A stretch of 6,054 nt of DNA from an uncultured Clostridia bacterium. Its GTDB lineage: Bacteria > Bacillota > Clostridia > Oscillospirales > Ruminococcaceae. The first letter of the stretch is position 1; every line of letters starts with the position of its first letter. The notes under the pieces were generated by a model. The model was not told the origin of the DNA, did not search any database, and worked only from the letters and a program-made list of their open reading frames with translations. Shown here piece by piece: positions 1 to 5,838 of this stretch. The DNA is taken from the NCBI GenBank assembly GCA_946563605.1, contig CAMNVW010000092.1, positions 1 through 6,054 of the forward strand. The letters are read 5' to 3'. The position numbers and the translations under genes were made by a program.

Positions 1-14
1 AAACCAATATTCAT
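1..14 (-). CDS. Possible 5' end of a truncated downstream gene
   Basis: An ATG at 12-14 on the minus strand starts a frame reading M-N-I-G before the window ends. An AAAGGA Shine-Dalgarno-like stretch lies at 26-31, 11 nt from the ATG, which is slightly long but usable. The same frame is open without a stop from about position 206 down to the edge, so the true start could lie upstream. No ATG or GTG codon occurs in that upstream part, and its only TTG has no well-spaced ribosome site. Too little protein is visible to name a family. The codons are rich in Lys, Glu and Arg, as any A-rich strand would give, so the openness is only weak support. The gene would be co-directional with the mre cluster but separated from it by a terminator. 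Confidence 0.3.
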
Positions 15-59
15 CTGTTTTTCATTCCTTTCTTTTTTTAGTTTTAAGATATGGTTAAA

Positions 60-88
60 ACGATTTTCGTCTTGAGACGATTTTTGTC
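60..88. repeat. Small direct and inverted repeats in the AT-rich left spacer
   Basis: Two 12-nt direct copies differing at one base (ACGATTTTCGTC at 60-71 and ACGATTTTTGTC at 77-88) flank and overlap a short dyad, TCGTCT/AGACGA, at 67-72 and 75-80 with a 2-nt centre. If the candidate promoter at 207-235 is real, this lies in the leader of the downstream gene, about 50 nt before its possible ATG. It could be a protein-binding site or a weak hairpin. The stem is short and AT-rich, so chance is a fair alternative. Confidence 0.3.
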
Positions 89-206
89 GTACTGCAGCCT
101 TTGATGTATCCCAGGTATGACCCTTCCGTTCATTCCTTTTTACACACAACCCTTTTGTTGATGCCTTCCAAAAAATTACATCTTTCAGCTCACATATCTC
201 TTTTTT

Positions 207-235
207 AGTTTATCATTTTAGTTGTGTTTTGTAAA
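207..235 (-). promoter_or_regulatory. Candidate vegetative promoter for a gene left of the window
   Basis: On the minus strand TTTACA (230-235, five of six matches to the -35 consensus) is followed after exactly 17 nt by TAAACT (207-212, four of six matches to the -10), preceded by TG at the extended -10 position. Transcription would begin near 200 and run toward the left edge. AGTTTA/TAAACT (207-212 and 232-237) also form a 6-bp inverted repeat spanning both promoter elements. The surroundings are AT-rich, so a chance match is possible. It fits a separate transcription unit beyond the terminator at 397-430. Confidence 0.4.
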
Positions 236-396
236 CTGTTTCTTGATTGTTTTTGTATAAAATTATGAATATACACTGATTTTTTTGCTTTTCTGTACGA
301 AAACTTCCCCCTGCCGCATCCGATTGTTGATGAGTAAGAACGGTATTTGCCTTCCTTTTTTCACCCTTTTTTCTGTTTTCCCCACTGAATAAAATG

Positions 397-430
397 AAAA
401 GGCAATGCGCTATAAAACGCATTGCCTTTT
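397..430 (-). terminator. Intrinsic terminator after the mre-PBP2 cluster
   Basis: A perfect 13-bp stem (AAAAGGCAATGCG at 397-409 paired with CGCATTGCCTTTT at 418-430) encloses an 8-nt loop. Read on the minus strand, the stem ends in TTTT and continues into a T-rich run, the usual form of a factor-independent terminator. It begins 34 nt after the PBP2 stop codon. The A and T ends of the stem make it potentially bidirectional, but no plus-strand gene approaches from the left. Confidence 0.88.
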
Positions 431-464
431 CAGCTGTTTTTACACTCTTTTGGCAAAGACACCC

Positions 465-2645
465 TTATTGAAGCGGCTGTTCCGTCTGACCGGACTGCTC
501 GTCTTGATTGGATTGCCCTTCTTGATTGGTCTGTTCTTCTTTCTCCTGTTCTTCCTCTGCCTTGTCGTTGAATCCAAAATATTCGTCGAAGATGGCTTTT
601 GCAATCGGCGCGCCGCGCTGACCGCTGTAACCTTTTTCCACCACGACCGCTACCGCGATCTCAGGATCGTTTGCCGGTGCATAGGCGATAAAGGTTGCAT
701 TGTCATCACCGCCGGTTGCCTGCGGCGTACCGGTTTTGGAGGCGACATCGATTGGATAATCCGCAAAGTAATACCTTGCCGTACCGCGCGCTGTATCGCG
801 CGACGCACGCAGCATTCCCTTGCGCACCTCCTCAAAAACCTCCGTATCCGCCTGCACCCGATTGAGTACCTGCGGTTCGATGACCTCGACCGTTTCTTCC
901 AGATTGTACGATTCAATCGACTTGACCAGATGGGAGCTCATACGGACGCCGTTGTTTGCAAGCGTTGCCGTATAGTTTGCCATCTGCATCGGCGTAAAGG
1001 CATTGTCCAGCTGTCCGATGGCGGACTGAAGCACGTTGCCGAACGTCCATTGTTCATTGGAACCCTCTCGTGCCGATTGGAAGTATTCGGGGCTGGAAAT
1101 ATGTCCAAGCGATTCGGAAAGCTCAATGCCTGTTTTCACGCCCAAGCCCAGCTGTTTGGAATACTCCGCAATGTTGTCGATTCCCTGACGAGTGCCTGCT
1201 TCGTAGAAGAAATAGTTGCAGGAAACCATCAGTGCATACTGTAAATTGATCGGACCGTGCAGACCCATGCACCGCGGATTATAACTGGTGCCTGTCTGAT
1301 AGACCTGTTTGCAGTCAATGGTGGTGGAAGAGTCGATCACACCCGCCGACATTGCGCCGATGGCTGTGACCGGCTTATAGATCGAACCCGGCATATAGAT
1401 TCCCTGCGTGCAGTAGTTGAGCAGCGGACGCAGCGGGTCGGCGCTCAGTTCGGCATACTTGGTATAGTAGTCGGATAAATCGTAGGTCGGATAATTCACC
1501 ATCGCCAGAATCTCACCGGTTTTCACATCCTGCGCTACCACCGAAACACGGTTCGCGCTGCCGCCCAGTTCCGGTGCGTACTGTTTTTTGGCTTGTTCCA
1601 AAAAGGCTGCGCTACCCTCCAACGCTGCGCGCTGAAGATCCTTGTCCAGCGTTGTGATGATGGTGTTGCCTGGTTTTGCCTGCTTGATGATTTCGGTGTT
1701 CAATACATTTCCCTGAGAATCGGTGGTGATTTTCTTTTTCCCACGTTCCCCGCGCAGTTCACTTTCCATCGCATATTCCAGACCGCTTTTTCCAATCACA
1801 TCGTTGTAGCCGTATTTCTGCTCCTGATAGGCTGCGTTGATCTCCTTTTCCGTCCAGTCGGGGTGTTCCGATTGGATTCTCTCCAGAATCTTCTGGTTTT
1901 CCTCGTTGTATTCCTCCTGTGTGATGGAGCCCACCACCCCGATGGCGTGGGGCGCAAGCGATCCGTCCACATAGCGGCGGCTGGTGGTTTCTTTAATTTC
2001 CACTCCTGGCATCTGCTGGCTGTATTCCTTGATCTTCACCACAACATCAATTGGAATATCCTTGGAAAAAGTGTATGGTGTGCTTGCGCTCGAACCATAC
2101 ACCTCCATCTGGTAGCGTACGCCTGCAATTTTTCTTGCCGTCACAAGGTCGGTCATCTCGTCCAGCTCATACTTTTTCAACAGGTTATCCAGCGTCACCT
2201 GAGCGGTCGCATCGAGGTTGATCTTGTTGTTTGTCTTGATGGTTTCGATCTGCTTTTTTTGTGCGTCCGTTTCGTTTAAAAATACAAACGGCTCGCTCGT
2301 GCTGATGGGAAGGGTGTCGATCCAAGTCTGTCCTTCCTTTTCCATCAGCGTGATGATCCGTTCAATTACGGTGTTTTTCATTTTTCTCGGGATATATGCT
2401 TCGTTGATAATGACGTCATAGCTCACCTGATTGACCGCAAGCGGTCTGCCATAACGGTCCAGAAACTCTCCCCTCGCGGCGTCTATGCTCTGTTCGCTTG
2501 TGTAGCCGCTCTGAGCCAGCTGTTTATACTGTTCGGCATTGACCACCTGATACTGCATCAGTCTGAGTGCAAAGATGATAAATACCGCCACGATCAAAGC
2601 GATCAGCAAAAATACGCGTTTGCCGTGTGTCTGTTTTTCTTCCAT
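465..2645 (-). CDS. mrdA: Penicillin-binding protein 2, elongation-specific transpeptidase
   Basis: This class B penicillin-binding protein forms D,D-transpeptide cross-links in peptidoglycan during side-wall growth and is the usual partner of RodA. The 726 residues match Firmicute PBP2/PbpA/PbpH sizes. A short cytoplasmic start and one membrane anchor lie at about residues 11-30. The pedestal/dimerisation part contains RGEFLDRYGRPLA (58-70), RRYVDGSLAPHAIG (223-236) and GKSGLEYAMESELRG (285-299). The transpeptidase domain starts near 331 and shows the three active-site motifs: SIYK (421-424, Ser421 the nucleophile), SCN (475-477) and KTGT (637-640). Cys445 and Cys459 could pair outside the cell (inference). 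The C-terminus (696-726) is a low-complexity Glu/Gln tail containing NQEGQS-NQDEQS. The ATG at 2643-2645 has AAGGGGA (2651-2657) 5 nt upstream. It is the last gene of the cluster, 36 nt after mreD. An intact enzyme is predicted; whether it is called mrdA, pbpA or pbpH varies between species. Confidence 0.95.
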   Translation of the reverse strand: MEEKQTHGKRVFLLIALIVAVFIIFALRLMQYQVVNAEQYKQLAQSGYTSEQSIDAARGEFLDRYGRPLAVNQVSYDVIINEAYIPRKMKNTVIERIITLMEKEGQTWIDTLPISTSEPFVFLNETDAQKKQIETIKTNNKINLDATAQVTLDNLLKKYELDEMTDLVTARKIAGVRYQMEVYGSSASTPYTFSKDIPIDVVVKIKEYSQQMPGVEIKETTSRRYVDGSLAPHAIGVVGSITQEEYNEENQKILERIQSEHPDWTEKEINAAYQEQKYGYNDVIGKSGLEYAMESELRGERGKKKITTDSQGNVLNTEIIKQAKPGNTIITTLDKDLQRAALEGSAAFLEQAKKQYAPELGGSANRVSVVAQDVKTGEILAMVNYPTYDLSDYYTKYAELSADPLRPLLNYCTQGIYMPGSIYKPVTAIGAMSAGVIDSSTTIDCKQVYQTGTSYNPRCMGLHGPINLQYALMVSCNYFFYEAGTRQGIDNIAEYSKQLGLGVKTGIELSESLGHISSPEYFQSAREGSNEQWTFGNVLQSAIGQLDNAFTPMQMANYTATLANNGVRMSSHLVKSIESYNLEETVEVIEPQVLNRVQADTEVFEEVRKGMLRASRDTARGTARYYFADYPIDVASKTGTPQATGGDDNATFIAYAPANDPEIAVAVVVEKGYSGQRGAPIAKAIFDEYFGFNDKAEEEQEKEEQTNQEGQSNQDEQSGQTEQPLQ
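502..529 (-). repeat. 18-nt period repeat encoding the PBP2 tail
   Basis: TCTTGATTGG occurs twice on the plus strand, at 502-511 and 520-529, exactly 18 nt apart. The period is six codons and gives the hexapeptide pair NQEGQS and NQDEQS (residues 707-718) in the Glu/Gln-rich extracellular tail of PBP2. Such a short in-frame repeat may vary in copy number by slippage without breaking the frame. Confidence 0.6.
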
Positions 2646-2681
2646 GACATTCCCCTTTTTCCTCGGTACAAAGCCGCTGTT

Positions 2682-3200
2682 CTACTCCGCTTTTTTCTCA
2701 AAAAAGATGTGCATCTTTTGCACCAGCAAAAAGATCAGCGGCGTAATCACTACTGTGCAGAGCAAAAGCGGCAGCATTCGGTGCACTAAAATCAGCGGCG
2801 CGCCCTCATATCCCCACATCACATAATAAAAAAAGTATTCCAACAGCAGCCGCACCGAAAGCCCGCAGCCCACAAAAATCAGACTGTTGACCACCGACAG
2901 CTGCATAAAATGAATGACCAGCAGTCCCACTGCCGCGCAGATAGCCAGATATAAAATCGACTGGAACCCAAACAGCACATTGGAGGAGGTGTCGCACAAA
3001 ATTCCTGCGAATAATCCAAATAAGCCGCCCACCAGTTGACCTTCCATCATCGAGATGCACACCGCAAACGGCAGCACCAGAATCGGTTTGATCTCACCGA
3101 TGTACAGCAGGTTCGGGTCGGTCTGCACCACATACAGCGCCAGCATCAGCAGGCTGTACGTCACATACTTGACAACCATGATTTTTGTCCGTTTATTCAT
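2682..3200 (-). CDS. mreD: Rod shape-determining membrane protein MreD
   Basis: MreD is a small polytopic membrane protein of the elongation machinery, thought to act with MreC and to influence PBP2/RodA activity. The 172 residues match the family length. By eye there are five to six hydrophobic segments, near residues 9-26, 36-50, 53-70, 78-98, 103-126 and 138-161, with few charges between them. The loop GLFAGILCDTSSNVLFG (residues 62-78) follows the pattern common in MreD of a glycine-rich helix ending at an Asp. MreD is poorly conserved, so the call rests on topology, size and position between mreC and PBP2. The ATG at 3198-3200 has a modest AAGG site (3207-3210) 6 nt upstream. It starts 30 nt after the mreC stop, suggesting one mRNA and coupled expression. 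The stop codon is TAG. Confidence 0.9.
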   Translation of the reverse strand: MNKRTKIMVVKYVTYSLLMLALYVVQTDPNLLYIGEIKPILVLPFAVCISMMEGQLVGGLFGLFAGILCDTSSNVLFGFQSILYLAICAAVGLLVIHFMQLSVVNSLIFVGCGLSVRLLLEYFFYYVMWGYEGAPLILVHRMLPLLLCTVVITPLIFLLVQKMHIFFEKKAE

Positions 3201-3230
3201 CTGTGACCTTGCCTTTCCGCAAACATAAAA

Positions 3231-4166
3231 TTACTGAGCGTCTGTTTCGCCGCTTTCCTGTGGCTGTTCTTCCTGCGGTTCTTCCTGCGGCTGTTCCACG
3301 GTGTTTTCAAAGCTTTCCAGACTGCTTCCCTGTCCTTTAAAAGAGGTGATAATCACCACATTCTTGATATTTTTGATGTCGTTTGCAGGATCGACGACCG
3401 CGTACATCATCGTACCCTGCGGCTCAAAGTCGACCTCGTTAATCCTGCCGATGACAATGCCCTGCGGATACAGTCCCGAGGTACCTGCCGTCTGGATAAT
3501 ATCCCCTTTTGCAACGCTGCTTTCCCTTGGGATGAGCGACATCCTGCACTGACCGTTCTGCGCCAGCGCAATATCGCCCGAAATAACCGCAACGTCCTGT
3601 GTGTGGACATCCTGACACGCAACATTGAGCCGCACATCTAAAATCGTCGTCACCTTGGAAAAGACCGTTCCCACCTCCGAGACGATGCCGACCAAGCCGT
3701 CCTCGGTGATCACAGGATCCTGATAGGAAACGCCGTCCAACGAACCTTTATCCAGAATAAAGGAACAGAACTGGTCGGAGGGATCCCTGCCGATCACCGC
3801 AGCTGTCATAGTCTCCCACTCGGGATGATTCGACTGGATGCCCAGCTGTTCCTTCAGATTTTCATTTTCATGCTTGTAATTTTCGTAATCGACCATCTGC
3901 TCAATGAGCGCGCGGTTTTCCTCGCGCAGCTTTTCGTTTTCCTTAGCAATTTCCTCTGCGCTCAAAAATTGCTCCAAAAAGCCTGTGACCGAACCGCTCA
4001 TTTTGGATACCAGCGACTGCGCTGGTGCAGTGACAGTACCCACCACCTTTTCCAGAACGGTAGCCGCCCCCATTGTCAGCGTCGCGCGCAGCAAAAAGGC
4101 AAACATAATCACTGCCAGCGCCACAAACAGTTTAAAGACCCAGCTGTGAAAAAATTCCTTCACCAC
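3231..4166 (-). CDS. mreC: Rod shape-determining protein MreC
   Basis: MreC is a bitopic membrane protein whose extracytoplasmic part binds and activates elongation PBPs and links them to MreB filaments through MreD. The 311 residues show the family order: a short cytoplasmic start, one membrane helix (about 11-29), a coiled coil rich in Glu, Lys and Leu (about 66-108), then a beta-rich double-barrel region (about 115-277) with typical pieces such as AAVIGRDPS (122-130), ILDKGSLDGV (137-146) and GLVGIVSEVG (157-166). The C-terminus (about 288-311) is a Glu/Gln/Pro tail with PQEE twice, beyond the folded core. The listed start is GTG at 4164-4166, only 4 nt from AGGAGG (4171-4176). The next codon is also GTG (4161-4163) at a better 7-nt spacing, so the protein may begin one residue later. 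It follows mreB after a 108-nt spacer holding a terminator-like hairpin. Confidence 0.95.
   Translation of the reverse strand: MVKEFFHSWVFKLFVALAVIMFAFLLRATLTMGAATVLEKVVGTVTAPAQSLVSKMSGSVTGFLEQFLSAEEIAKENEKLREENRALIEQMVDYENYKHENENLKEQLGIQSNHPEWETMTAAVIGRDPSDQFCSFILDKGSLDGVSYQDPVITEDGLVGIVSEVGTVFSKVTTILDVRLNVACQDVHTQDVAVISGDIALAQNGQCRMSLIPRESSVAKGDIIQTAGTSGLYPQGIVIGRINEVDFEPQGTMMYAVVDPANDIKNIKNVVIITSFKGQGSSLESFENTVEQPQEEPQEEQPQESGETDAQ
3267..3290 (-). repeat. Perfect 12-nt tandem repeat in the mreC tail
   Basis: TTCTTCCTGCGG occurs twice back to back on the plus strand (3267-3278 and 3279-3290). In the mreC frame each copy encodes Pro-Gln-Glu-Glu (residues 293-300). The repeat unit is a whole number of codons, so gain or loss of copies would keep the frame. 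It lies in the low-complexity C-terminal tail outside the conserved MreC core. Confidence 0.75.
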
Positions 4167-4170
4167 AGCG

Positions 4171-4177
4171 CCTCCTT
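4171..4177 (-). promoter_or_regulatory. mreC ribosome binding site with a double GTG start
   Basis: AAGGAGG on the minus strand lies 4 nt before the first GTG (4164-4166) and 7 nt before the second, adjacent GTG (4161-4163). Usual spacing favours the second GTG, giving a 310-residue MreC. The strong site combined with GTG starts suggests moderate translation. A small CCCC-GCA-GGGG hairpin (4189-4199) lies 12 nt further upstream in the mRNA and could stand between the terminator hairpin and the ribosome site. Confidence 0.75.
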
Positions 4178-4209
4178 CTATGTGAATCCCCCTGCGGGGT
4201 TTATTTTAT

Positions 4210-4265
4210 AAAAAAACAAACGGCTGTCTGCGCAGTTTCACAATCAAAATGCCGCCGACAGCCGT
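4210..4265 (-). terminator. Terminator-like hairpin between mreB and mreC
   Basis: Minus-strand GACAGCCGT (4220-4228) pairs perfectly over 9 bp with ACGGCTGTC (4257-4265), with three more possible pairs after one mismatch inside. The large loop is about 28 nt before those inner pairs. The downstream arm is followed by TTG and then seven T residues (4210-4216). It starts 9 nt after the mreB stop. No good promoter is visible between it and mreC, so it most likely acts as a partial terminator lowering mreC, mreD and mrdA expression relative to mreB, or as a 3' end protecting mreB mRNA. Full termination would need a promoter I could not find. Confidence 0.7.
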
Positions 4266-4274
4266 CTTTCGTTT

Positions 4275-5291
4275 TTATAATTTAGAATCGTCGTCGGAAA
4301 GCAGTTCCTTCATGGTGTTCAAGTTTTCCAGAAGCTTACCTGTGCCTGCCGCAACGCAATCCAGCGGATCTTCCGCAACCTGTACCGGCATCCCTGTTTC
4401 CTTGGAGATCAGCTGATCCAGTCCGCGCAGCAGCGCACCGCCGCCGGTCAGTGTGATTCCGTGGTCGATAATATCTGCGGACAGTTCCGGAGGTGTTCTT
4501 TCCAAGGTTGTGCGGATTGCATCCAGCACCGACATCACTGAATCCGCCAACGCTTCGCGCACCTCGTCAGGATGCAGCATCATATTTTTCGGCAGACCGT
4601 CCACTAAGTTTCTGCCCTTGATTTCCATTGGTTCTTCGTTTTCATAAGGATAAGCGGAACCGATTTGAATCTTGATATTTTCCGCTGTGCGGTCACCGAT
4701 GAGGAGATTATATTTTTTCTTGACATACTGGATGATCGCCGAATCAAATTCATCGCCGCCGACTCTGACGGAGCGGGACGCTACGATACCGCCCAGAGAG
4801 ATGACTGCGACCTCGCTGGTGCCGCCGCCGATATCAACGACCATGCTGCCGGTTGCCTCTGCTACCGGCAGTCCTGCGCCGATTGCCGCAGCCATCGGTT
4901 CTTCAATAATAGCAACATTGCGCGCGCCGGCTTTCAGGGAAGCCTCTTTTACCGCGCGGCGCTCTACTGCTGTAACACCAGATGGGATACAGATGACCAC
5001 CCTTGGACGAGCGAAGATGGAGTTGTTGCAAGCCTTTTTAATAAAGATCTGCAGCATACTTGCAGTGATGTCAAAGTCCGCAATGACGCCGTCTTTGAGC
5101 GGTCTTACCGCAACGATTGAACCAGGGGTTCTGCCGATAACGTCCTTTGCTTCCTGACCAACATATTTTACGGTATAATTTCTGGTATCCACCGCAACGA
5201 CCGAAGGCTCGCGCATGATAATGCCCTTTCCCTTCATAAACACCAGCGTATTCGCCGTGCCGAGGTCGATTCCAATATCTTTTCCAAACAT
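4275..5291 (-). CDS. mreB: Rod shape-determining protein MreB, bacterial actin
   Basis: MreB is an actin-fold ATPase that forms membrane-associated filaments and positions side-wall synthesis. From the ATG at 5289-5291 it has 338 residues, the usual length. The first phosphate loop is DIGIDLGTANT (5-15). The second phosphate region is VVDIGGGTSEVAVISLGG (151-168), followed by GGDEFD (178-183). The EEPMAAAIGAG segment (130-140) carries the expected catalytic Glu, and LTGGGALLRGL (281-291) is the adenosine-binding loop. I chose this ATG because AGGAGG (5299-5304) lies 7 nt upstream and the protein then starts MFGKDIGIDLG as in known MreB. A 16-codon upstream extension to a TTG at 5337-5339 is in frame but lacks such support. 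Position directly ahead of mreC favours MreB over the paralogues Mbl or MreBH. It is the first gene of the cluster, behind a strong promoter. Confidence 0.97.
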   Translation of the reverse strand: MFGKDIGIDLGTANTLVFMKGKGIIMREPSVVAVDTRNYTVKYVGQEAKDVIGRTPGSIVAVRPLKDGVIADFDITASMLQIFIKKACNNSIFARPRVVICIPSGVTAVERRAVKEASLKAGARNVAIIEEPMAAAIGAGLPVAEATGSMVVDIGGGTSEVAVISLGGIVASRSVRVGGDEFDSAIIQYVKKKYNLLIGDRTAENIKIQIGSAYPYENEEPMEIKGRNLVDGLPKNMMLHPDEVREALADSVMSVLDAIRTTLERTPPELSADIIDHGITLTGGGALLRGLDQLISKETGMPVQVAEDPLDCVAAGTGKLLENLNTMKELLSDDDSKL

Positions 5292-5298
5292 AACATTT

Positions 5299-5304
5299 CC
5301 TCCT
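5299..5304 (-). promoter_or_regulatory. mreB ribosome binding site
   Basis: A full AGGAGG lies 7 nt ahead of the ATG at 5289-5291. It decides the start of mreB against the longer in-frame option beginning with TTG at 5337-5339, and predicts efficient translation. Confidence 0.9.
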
Positions 5305-5405
5305 GCCAAAAATTCAAACTGCGGCCATCTGTTCCACAATTACAAAACGAACTCTCCCCAAAGCCGCCTTCATCTGTCCGGTTCTAAATCACGTCTATCT
5401 TGAAC

Positions 5406-5434
5406 GACAAGGCGGCATTTTCTGCCGCTTTGTC
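5406..5434 (-). promoter_or_regulatory. Leader hairpin in the mreB 5' untranslated region
   Basis: Arms GACAAGGCGGCA (5406-5417) and TGCCGCTTTGTC (5423-5434, plus strand) are complementary at 11 of 12 positions around a 5-nt loop. An outer 6-bp pairing, TTGAAC (5400-5405) with GTTCAA (5443-5448), could extend it with an 8-nt bulge. In the minus-strand mRNA one internal pair is an A-C mismatch, while in a plus-strand RNA it would be a G-U wobble. No U-run follows on either strand, so it is not an intrinsic terminator. It may stabilise the mRNA 5' end or take part in regulation. Confidence 0.65.
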
Positions 5435-5452
5435 ACAAAGCAGTTCAACTGC
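5427..5452. promoter_or_regulatory. Two overlapping perfect dyads at the mreB transcription start
   Basis: GCTTTGT-c-ACAAAGC (5427-5441, 7-bp arms) and GCAGTT-c-AACTGC (5440-5452, 6-bp arms) are perfect odd-centred palindromes sharing two bases. They cover roughly positions +6 to +32 of the predicted transcript, just downstream of the -10 box. The first dyad shares its left half with the larger leader hairpin (5406-5434), so in RNA the two are mutually exclusive. In DNA they look like operator sites for a dimeric repressor. In RNA each could form a short hairpin with a 3-nt loop. Confidence 0.5.
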
Positions 5453-5464
5453 ATTATCTTACCT

Positions 5465-5493
5465 ATTATAACCCGAATTTTCCGCAATCTCAA
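5465..5493 (-). promoter_or_regulatory. mreB promoter, vegetative sigma type
   Basis: On the minus strand TTGAGA (5488-5493, five of six consensus matches) and a perfect TATAAT (5465-5470) are separated by exactly 17 nt. Transcription should start near 5458, giving a leader of about 167 nt before the mreB ATG. This is the only strong promoter seen ahead of the cluster and probably drives mreB and, by read-through, mreC, mreD and mrdA. Confidence 0.85.
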
Positions 5494-5498
5494 CAAGA

Positions 5499-5514
5499 TT
5501 TTTTGAATTTTTTT
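5499..5514 (-). promoter_or_regulatory. A-tract UP element upstream of the mreB promoter
   Basis: Two A-tracts on the minus strand, of six (5499-5504) and seven (5508-5514) residues, lie directly upstream of the -35 box with centres about 9.5 nt apart, close to one helical turn. This is the position and composition of elements that bind the RNA polymerase alpha-subunit C-terminal domain and raise promoter strength. The remaining bases from 5515 to 5589 show no gene or clear motif. Confidence 0.55.
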
Positions 5515-5589
5515 GTCTATTCGCAAAATTACGGTTTATATACCAATCCGCCCTTTGCTTTCCCCAATTCTCTGTCTAATTTCCCCAAA

Positions 5590-5604
5590 CCGGCTTGAAG
5601 CCGG
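5590..5604. repeat. Perfect palindrome, first of the array
   Basis: CCGGCTT-g-AAGCCGG: 7-bp arms around one central base. It is the first clear member when approached from mreB, about 97 bases beyond the mreB -35 box. Between it and 5702 only short, weak pairings are seen, such as CCGCG (5613-5617) with CGCGG (5650-5654) and GCTC-GTTT-GAGC (5678-5689). Confidence 0.7.
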
Positions 5605-5702
5605 AGACTTTACCGCGCTTTGGTTTTGTGAAAAAAACGGTTCTTATCACGCGGCAATCGCTCGTGTTTGCACACTCGCTCGTTTGAGCAAAACAATTTT
5701 TT

Positions 5703-5747
5703 GCGGGGTTTTCCCCCGAGTTTCGGGCTTACGCAGCCCGAACCCGC
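5703..5747. repeat. Compound hairpin with alternative pairings
   Basis: TTCGGGCT (5722-5729) pairs over 8 bp with AGCCCGAA (5735-5742) around a 5-nt loop. GCGGG (5703-5707) pairs with the adjacent CCCGC (5743-5747), leaving a one-sided 14-nt bulge. The bulge can itself take part in GGGG-TTTT-CCCC (5705-5716), and CCCGA-GTT-TCGGG (5715-5727) competes with the main stem. This is the most branched member of the array. Confidence 0.65.
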
Positions 5748-5777
5748 GGTTCCTTTTGTTTAACGACAAAAGGAACC
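5748..5777. repeat. 12-bp perfect hairpin
   Basis: GGTTCCTTTTGT (5748-5759) and ACAAAAGGAACC (5766-5777) are perfectly complementary around the 6-nt loop TTAACG. It directly abuts the preceding compound hairpin that ends at 5747, with no spacer. Confidence 0.85.
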
Positions 5778-5790
5778 AAAAACGTTTACA

Positions 5791-5822
5791 AAAGGAGGTT
5801 TCCTCTTGTATATCTCCTCTTG
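5791..5822 (+). other. Consensus ribosome-site-like motif without a gene
   Basis: AAAGGAGGT (5791-5799) is an exact match to the anti-16S consensus. A TTG 7 nt after AGGAGG (5806-5808) opens a frame of only five codons before TGA, so no gene follows. The motif is half of a GAGG-TTT-CCTC mini-hairpin (5795-5805), and TCCTCTTG is directly repeated at 5801-5808 and 5815-5822. It may be chance within purine-rich hairpin arms, or a leftover of a former gene start. Confidence 0.4.
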
Positions 5823-5838
5823 AAGGGGGACACCCCTT
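5823..5838. repeat. Short hairpin abutting the longest hairpin
   Basis: AAGGGG (5823-5828) pairs with CCCCTT (5833-5838) around the loop GACA. The next inverted repeat begins at the very next base. Confidence 0.7.

Noticed and set aside
44..133. 29-codon minus-strand frame in the left spacer
   Set aside because: AAGGA touches its ATG directly with no spacing, which would not work as a ribosome site, and a different frame through the same bases is longer and open.
254..275. TGTATA/TATACA inverted repeat with a 10-nt gap
   Set aside because: The arms are only 6 bp and pure AT-rich sequence in an AT-rich spacer, with no link to a start site. It is likely chance.
213..422. Minus-strand frame of 69 codons after the PBP2 terminator
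   Set aside because: Its start lies inside the terminator hairpin and its 3' part overlaps the candidate promoter. No ribosome site is present and the composition looks like AT-rich spacer.
405..2279. Long plus-strand frames opposite PBP2 (279, 73 and 228 codons)
   Set aside because: They are antisense shadows of a gene with clear transpeptidase motifs. Their peptides are Cys, His and Arg-rich and lack any domain order.
5314..5373. 19-codon leader peptide frame upstream of mreB (minus strand)
   Set aside because: The ATG at 5371-5373 has no Shine-Dalgarno sequence, and the peptide has no run of a single amino acid that would suggest attenuation. Chance is sufficient.
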